A stretch of 26,444 nucleotides of DNA. It comes from Lachnospiraceae bacterium (lineage in GTDB: Bacteria; Bacillota; Clostridia; Lachnospirales; Lachnospiraceae). Position numbers and translations under genes: made by a program. The first letter of the stretch is position 1. Every line of letters begins with the position of its first letter. This document shows, one piece after another, positions 23,363 to 26,444 of this stretch. Location of the stretch: contig JAJBTR010000116.1 in the NCBI GenBank assembly GCA_020860745.1, positions 1-26,444 on the forward strand, given 5' to 3'. The notes beneath the pieces were generated by a model. It made no database searches, was not told the origin of the DNA, and saw nothing but the letters and a program-made list of their open reading frames with translations.

Positions 23363-25132
23363 CTAATCTATAGAAATATGCAGTTTTGCCAGTCTTTTCC
23401 TGTCCTCGACCAGCTTCTGCAATCCTGCCATATCCGTGGGGTCCAGGTGTTTGGAACGATATGCGATACTGTTTTGCTTCACCCGCCGCACCGTCTCATT
23501 CAGCGCCTTTTCCCGGTCCTGCTTCTTATCCAGCGAATCGATCCTTGCGTTAAACAGCGCCGCCGTCTCCCGCTGCTGCTCTTCCTCCGGGAACATGCTG
23601 ATGATCCGCGCCGGATTCACGCCGCCTTCCGCGTGCTGTGCATATACAATCTCAGCCACCTGCCGATAAATCTCCTCAGTAAAATCTTCCGGTCCGATCA
23701 ACTCCCCGAGCCGGTCAAACAAAACCGGATCCTCAATCAGCCAGGTCAGCAGCAGACGCTGGGATTTCTTCATGCCATCCTCTTTTTTCTTATTTTCATG
23801 GACGCCGGACTTTAACGGCTTTCGATCCGCCGCTATACCGCCCCGCGCCCCCGCATGGTTGACCATGGAGCGCAGCTGCTCAAATCCGATCTGATAGCGC
23901 CGCGTCACCGCCTCGATATAATTTTCCCGCTCCAGCGTCTCACTGAATTCCAGCAGCCGCTCGGACACCTTGCGGAAAAACGCGGTCTTGCTCTCCGGAT
24001 CGGAAAGATCATAATCCTGCTCCAGCATACGAATCTCAAAGAGGAAACTGTTCTCCGCGGCGTCAATCCGCTCCTGGTAAGCCTCCGCGCCCAGCGCCTT
24101 GATAAACTCATCCGGATCCTTGTACGGCTTCATATTGATCACCTTCGCGGTGATCCCCGCCTCCTTTAGAATCGGGATTGCCCGAAGCGCCGCCCGGATT
24201 CCCGCCCCGTCGCTGTCAAAGGTCAGATACACTTCCTTCGTACAGCGCTTCAGCAGGCTGGCATGCCCGGAGGTCAGCGCCGTACCAAGCGACGCCACCG
24301 CGTTGTCAAATCCCGCCTGATGGAGGGCAATGACATCCATATATCCCTCGCAAAGCAGAATCCCCTGCCGCCGCGAAGATCTGGCAAAATTCAGTCCGTA
24401 AAGATTGCGGCTCTTGTCAAAGACAATGGTCTCCGGGGAGTTAAGATACTTGGGTTCTCCCTCGCCCATGACTCGCCCGCCAAAGCCGATCACGCGATTA
24501 TTCGCGTCCATAATTGGGAACATCGCCCGGTTCCAGAACTTGTCTCCGCCGCCCCGCGCTTCATCAATGCGGATCAGCCCGCTGTCTTTTAAAATATCAT
24601 CCGGATATCCCCTTTTTTTCAGGTACTGGTACAGATCATCCCTATACTTATTAGAATAGCCAAGGCCAAAATGCTGCATGGTCGCAGCCGTCAGCTCCCG
24701 CTTCTGAAAATACTCCAGCGCGTGTTTTCCCTGGGGGCTTCGCAGCAGACGGTAAAAATACTCTGCCGCCACCTTGTTGATCTCCAGAATCTTTGTCCTG
24801 CGATCTGACTCTCGCTTCTGCGCCGCGCTCATCTCCTGCTTCGGCAGCGTGATGCCCGCCCGGTCCGCCAGGCTCTGCATCGCCTCCTGAAACGTAAAAT
24901 TCTCATACTGCATCAGAAAAGTCAGCACGTTGCCGCCGGCGCCGCATCCGAAACAGTAGTACATCTGCTTGTTCGGAGAGACGGAAAAGGAGGGCGTTTT
25001 TTCATTATGAAAGGGACAAAGCCCGAACCAGGTGCTGCCCTTTTTTTGTAAACGCACATAGCCGGAGATCACATCCACAATGTCATTGCGGGAGCGGACC
25101 TCCTCGATGAGCTCATCGGAATAGAATGGCAT
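23363..25132 (-). CDS. dnaG: DNA primase DnaG
   Basis: This 589-residue primase lays RNA primers at the replication fork. The CHC2 zinc finger has C39, H42, C60 and C63 (CPFHNEKTPSFS, YYCFGCGAGG). A catalytic core domain with FGLGYS follows. The Toprim domain has LLCEGYMDVIALHQAGF and YLTFDSDGAGIRAA. The C-terminal DnaB-interacting region begins near residue 450. The ATG at 25132 (MPFYSDELIEEV) has AGGAGG six bases upstream; the longer frame to 25204 overlaps the preceding gene and lacks a site. It starts 16 bases after the dGTPase gene and is followed by rpoD. Confidence 0.97.
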   Translation of the reverse strand: MPFYSDELIEEVRSRNDIVDVISGYVRLQKKGSTWFGLCPFHNEKTPSFSVSPNKQMYYCFGCGAGGNVLTFLMQYENFTFQEAMQSLADRAGITLPKQEMSAAQKRESDRRTKILEINKVAAEYFYRLLRSPQGKHALEYFQKRELTAATMQHFGLGYSNKYRDDLYQYLKKRGYPDDILKDSGLIRIDEARGGGDKFWNRAMFPIMDANNRVIGFGGRVMGEGEPKYLNSPETIVFDKSRNLYGLNFARSSRRQGILLCEGYMDVIALHQAGFDNAVASLGTALTSGHASLLKRCTKEVYLTFDSDGAGIRAALRAIPILKEAGITAKVINMKPYKDPDEFIKALGAEAYQERIDAAENSFLFEIRMLEQDYDLSDPESKTAFFRKVSERLLEFSETLERENYIEAVTRRYQIGFEQLRSMVNHAGARGGIAADRKPLKSGVHENKKKEDGMKKSQRLLLTWLIEDPVLFDRLGELIGPEDFTEEIYRQVAEIVYAQHAEGGVNPARIISMFPEEEQQRETAALFNARIDSLDKKQDREKALNETVRRVKQNSIAYRSKHLDPTDMAGLQKLVEDRKRLAKLHISID

Positions 25133-25148
25133 GCAATGCCTCCTTTCC

Positions 25149-26156
25149 TTAGTATACCTGCCATTGTTTCGGAATAAATAAATCCTGGTACTTTGCGACC
25201 GCAAACTGGTCGCTCATGCCGGCGATATAGTCGCAGATGATCCTGTCTTTCGGCTCGCCCTGCTCCAGCATGCGGTAGTTAGTTTTAGAAATTTCCTCCG
25301 GGTGCTCCATATAGTATTCGAACAACCGCTCTAACAAATCCTCCGCCCGCTGTTCCTCACCCTTTGCCACCGGGTTGGTATAAACATGCGCAAACATAAA
25401 TTTGCGCAGTTCACTGAGGGCTGCTTCCACTTCCTCCGACATGCGGATGGCGTTCTGATGCTGGCTGTTGATGATAATATCATGAATCAGCGTATTTAAG
25501 CGTTCCCGTGTGGTAAATCCAAGAGTTTTTCGAAGCTCCGCCGGAATGTCCTCCTCCCGCATCACATGCGCCCGGATGGCGTCGTCAATATCGTGGTTGA
25601 CATACGCGATTTTATCTGAAAGGCGCACAATCTTCCCCTCCAGTGTGGCCGGATTCCCGCTGGTTTTATGGTTCAGGATGCCGTCCCTGACTTCCCAGGT
25701 CAGATTCAGCCCCTGACCGTCCTTCTCCAGCTTCTCCACAATGCGGACACTCTGAACGTTGTGCCGAAACCCGCCCTCGCAGAGCTTGTCCAGCATCCGC
25801 TCACCGGCATGTCCGAAAGGCGTATGTCCCAGATCATGGCCCAGGGCGATGGCCTCCACCAGATCTTCATTCAGGCGCAGCGCTTTCGCGATCGTCCGCG
25901 CGTTCTGGGAAACCTCCAGCACATGCGTCAGCCTGGTCCGGTAATGATCTCCCCTGGGAGATAAAAACACCTGCGTCTTATCCTTCAGGCGGCGGAATGA
26001 CTTGCTGTGCAAAATGCGATCCCGGTCTCTCTGATAGACCGGGCGGATGTCGCACTGCGGCTCCTCCACATCCCTGCCCCGGGAATTCTCACTCAGGGAA
26101 GCAAACGGACTTAAATATTCTCGTTCTCTCAGCTCCAGCTGTTCTCGAATCGTCAT
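25149..26156 (-). CDS. deoxyguanosinetriphosphate triphosphohydrolase-like HD protein
   Basis: A 335-residue metal-dependent HD hydrolase of the dGTPase family, which would release tripolyphosphate from dNTPs. The HD residues are RLTHVLEV (His 78) and ALGHDLGHTPFGH (His 107, Asp 108). FRRLKDKTQVF and RGDHYRTRLTH are the usual substrate-pocket segments, and KIAYVNHDIDDAIR supplies the later Asp. This length is that of the short, non-E. coli subgroup. Preference among dNTPs cannot be told from sequence. The ATG at 26156 has AGAGGA about nine bases upstream. It is first in the dnaG-rpoD operon and lies 156 bases after the tRNA terminator. I could not assign its promoter with confidence. Confidence 0.93.
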   Translation of the reverse strand: MTIREQLELREREYLSPFASLSENSRGRDVEEPQCDIRPVYQRDRDRILHSKSFRRLKDKTQVFLSPRGDHYRTRLTHVLEVSQNARTIAKALRLNEDLVEAIALGHDLGHTPFGHAGERMLDKLCEGGFRHNVQSVRIVEKLEKDGQGLNLTWEVRDGILNHKTSGNPATLEGKIVRLSDKIAYVNHDIDDAIRAHVMREEDIPAELRKTLGFTTRERLNTLIHDIIINSQHQNAIRMSEEVEAALSELRKFMFAHVYTNPVAKGEEQRAEDLLERLFEYYMEHPEEISKTNYRMLEQGEPKDRIICDYIAGMSDQFAVAKYQDLFIPKQWQVY

Positions 26157-26312
26157 ATGTATTATCCTCTTTTAATATAATTCGGCAAAAAAGCGGAATT
26201 TCCTTTTTATTTTTACATTTATTTCCCCGGGAATCCGTAATCAGAGAAGAGTTACGTTTTTTTACTATTATCAGATACATTGTACCTTTGAACCTGGCCG
26301 CATAAACTGATA

Positions 26313-26344
26313 AAATCTACCCCGGAAGATATCTCCCGGGGTAG
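26313..26344 (-). terminator. intrinsic terminator after tRNA-Leu
   Basis: CTACCCCGGGAGAT and ATCTTCCGGGGTAG form a near-perfect 14-base stem (one mismatch) on the minus strand, followed by ATTTTATC. It starts nine bases beyond the tRNA 3' end. Confidence 0.8.
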
Positions 26345-26352
26345 AAAACAAA

Positions 26353-26437
26353 TGCAGGAAAAGGGACTTGAACCCTCATGAGCGCAATGCTCACACGGAC
26401 CTGAACCGTGCGCGTCTGCCAATTCCGCCATTCCTGC
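26353..26437 (-). tRNA. tRNA-Leu (anticodon CAG)
   Basis: An 85-nucleotide class II tRNA. The acceptor arms GCAGGAA and TTCCTGC pair, with discriminator base A. The D arm contains AATTGGCAGACGCGC, and the anticodon stem-loop is CACGG-TTCAGGT-CCGTG, giving anticodon CAG. The long variable arm is GAGCATTGCGCTC, and the T arm is GAGGGTTCAAGTCCCTT. The 3' CCA is not encoded. It decodes CUG leucine codons. Confidence 0.95.
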
Positions 26438-26444
26438 GTATGAA

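Noticed and set aside
1..26444. CRISPR arrays, prophage genes, complete insertion sequences or integrases
   Set aside because: No regularly spaced repeats and no transposase, integrase or phage structural motifs were seen on either strand.

Overview
The window looks like a chromosomal segment of a Gram-positive, low-to-middling-GC anaerobe of the Clostridia, most probably Lachnospiraceae. The reasons are the dgt-dnaG-rpoD-trmK gene order, strong AGGAGG-type ribosome binding sites, a single-chain 1,284-residue PurL, a domain-permuted PstS, DUF5685 and YgiT/DUF4258 genes, and a class A RNase P RNA. This placement is inference from gene content. Every supported gene lies on the minus strand, so the window is best read from high to low coordinates.

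Layout in transcription order. (1) 26437-26313: tRNA-Leu(CAG) and its terminator. (2) 26156-18631: a tightly packed string of dGTPase-like HD hydrolase, dnaG, rpoD, an unknown 90-residue protein, a DUF4160 protein, trmK split into two overlapping frames, and a TGS/uridine-kinase fusion. From the 90-residue gene onward most neighbours overlap. (3) 18505-18090: RNase P RNA with promoter and terminator. (4) 17967-16879: a HipA-like kinase gene broken by one in-frame amber codon. (5) 16782-14487: a zinc-ribbon membrane protein with a strong promoter, a DUF5685 protein and a J-domain protein; the last two overlap by 4 bases. (6) 14478-11769: a nuclease/Rad3-type helicase fusion with its own promoter. 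(7) 11757-6955: a promoter, a DUF4258/YgiT toxin-antitoxin-like pair, purL immediately behind it, a small coding remnant and a terminator. (8) 6907-1: a phosphate-uptake cluster, pstS-pstC-pstA-pstB-phoU-Na/Pi cotransporter, with Pho-box-like TTTACA arrays ahead of pstS and ahead of the cotransporter.

The most unusual features are in the phosphate cluster. Each of its four non-overlapping gene junctions holds a different palindromic or inverted-repeat element of about 160-200 bases. One element lies just beyond a truncated pstS 3' end, and another contains the pstA stop codon. Elsewhere, three genes appear interrupted while the sequence beyond the break still reads as protein: the cotransporter (in-frame TAA), the HipA-like kinase (in-frame TAG) and trmK (an extra stretch that splits it into two ORFs, the second with its own ribosome binding site). 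A 32-base imperfect direct repeat occurs once at each end of the uridine kinase gene.

Functionally the window combines phosphate acquisition under probable PhoP control, de novo purine synthesis, the primase/sigma-factor operon and RNase P. Small accessory modules (DUF4258/YgiT, DUF4160 plus partner, HipA-like kinase) are inserted among these housekeeping genes.
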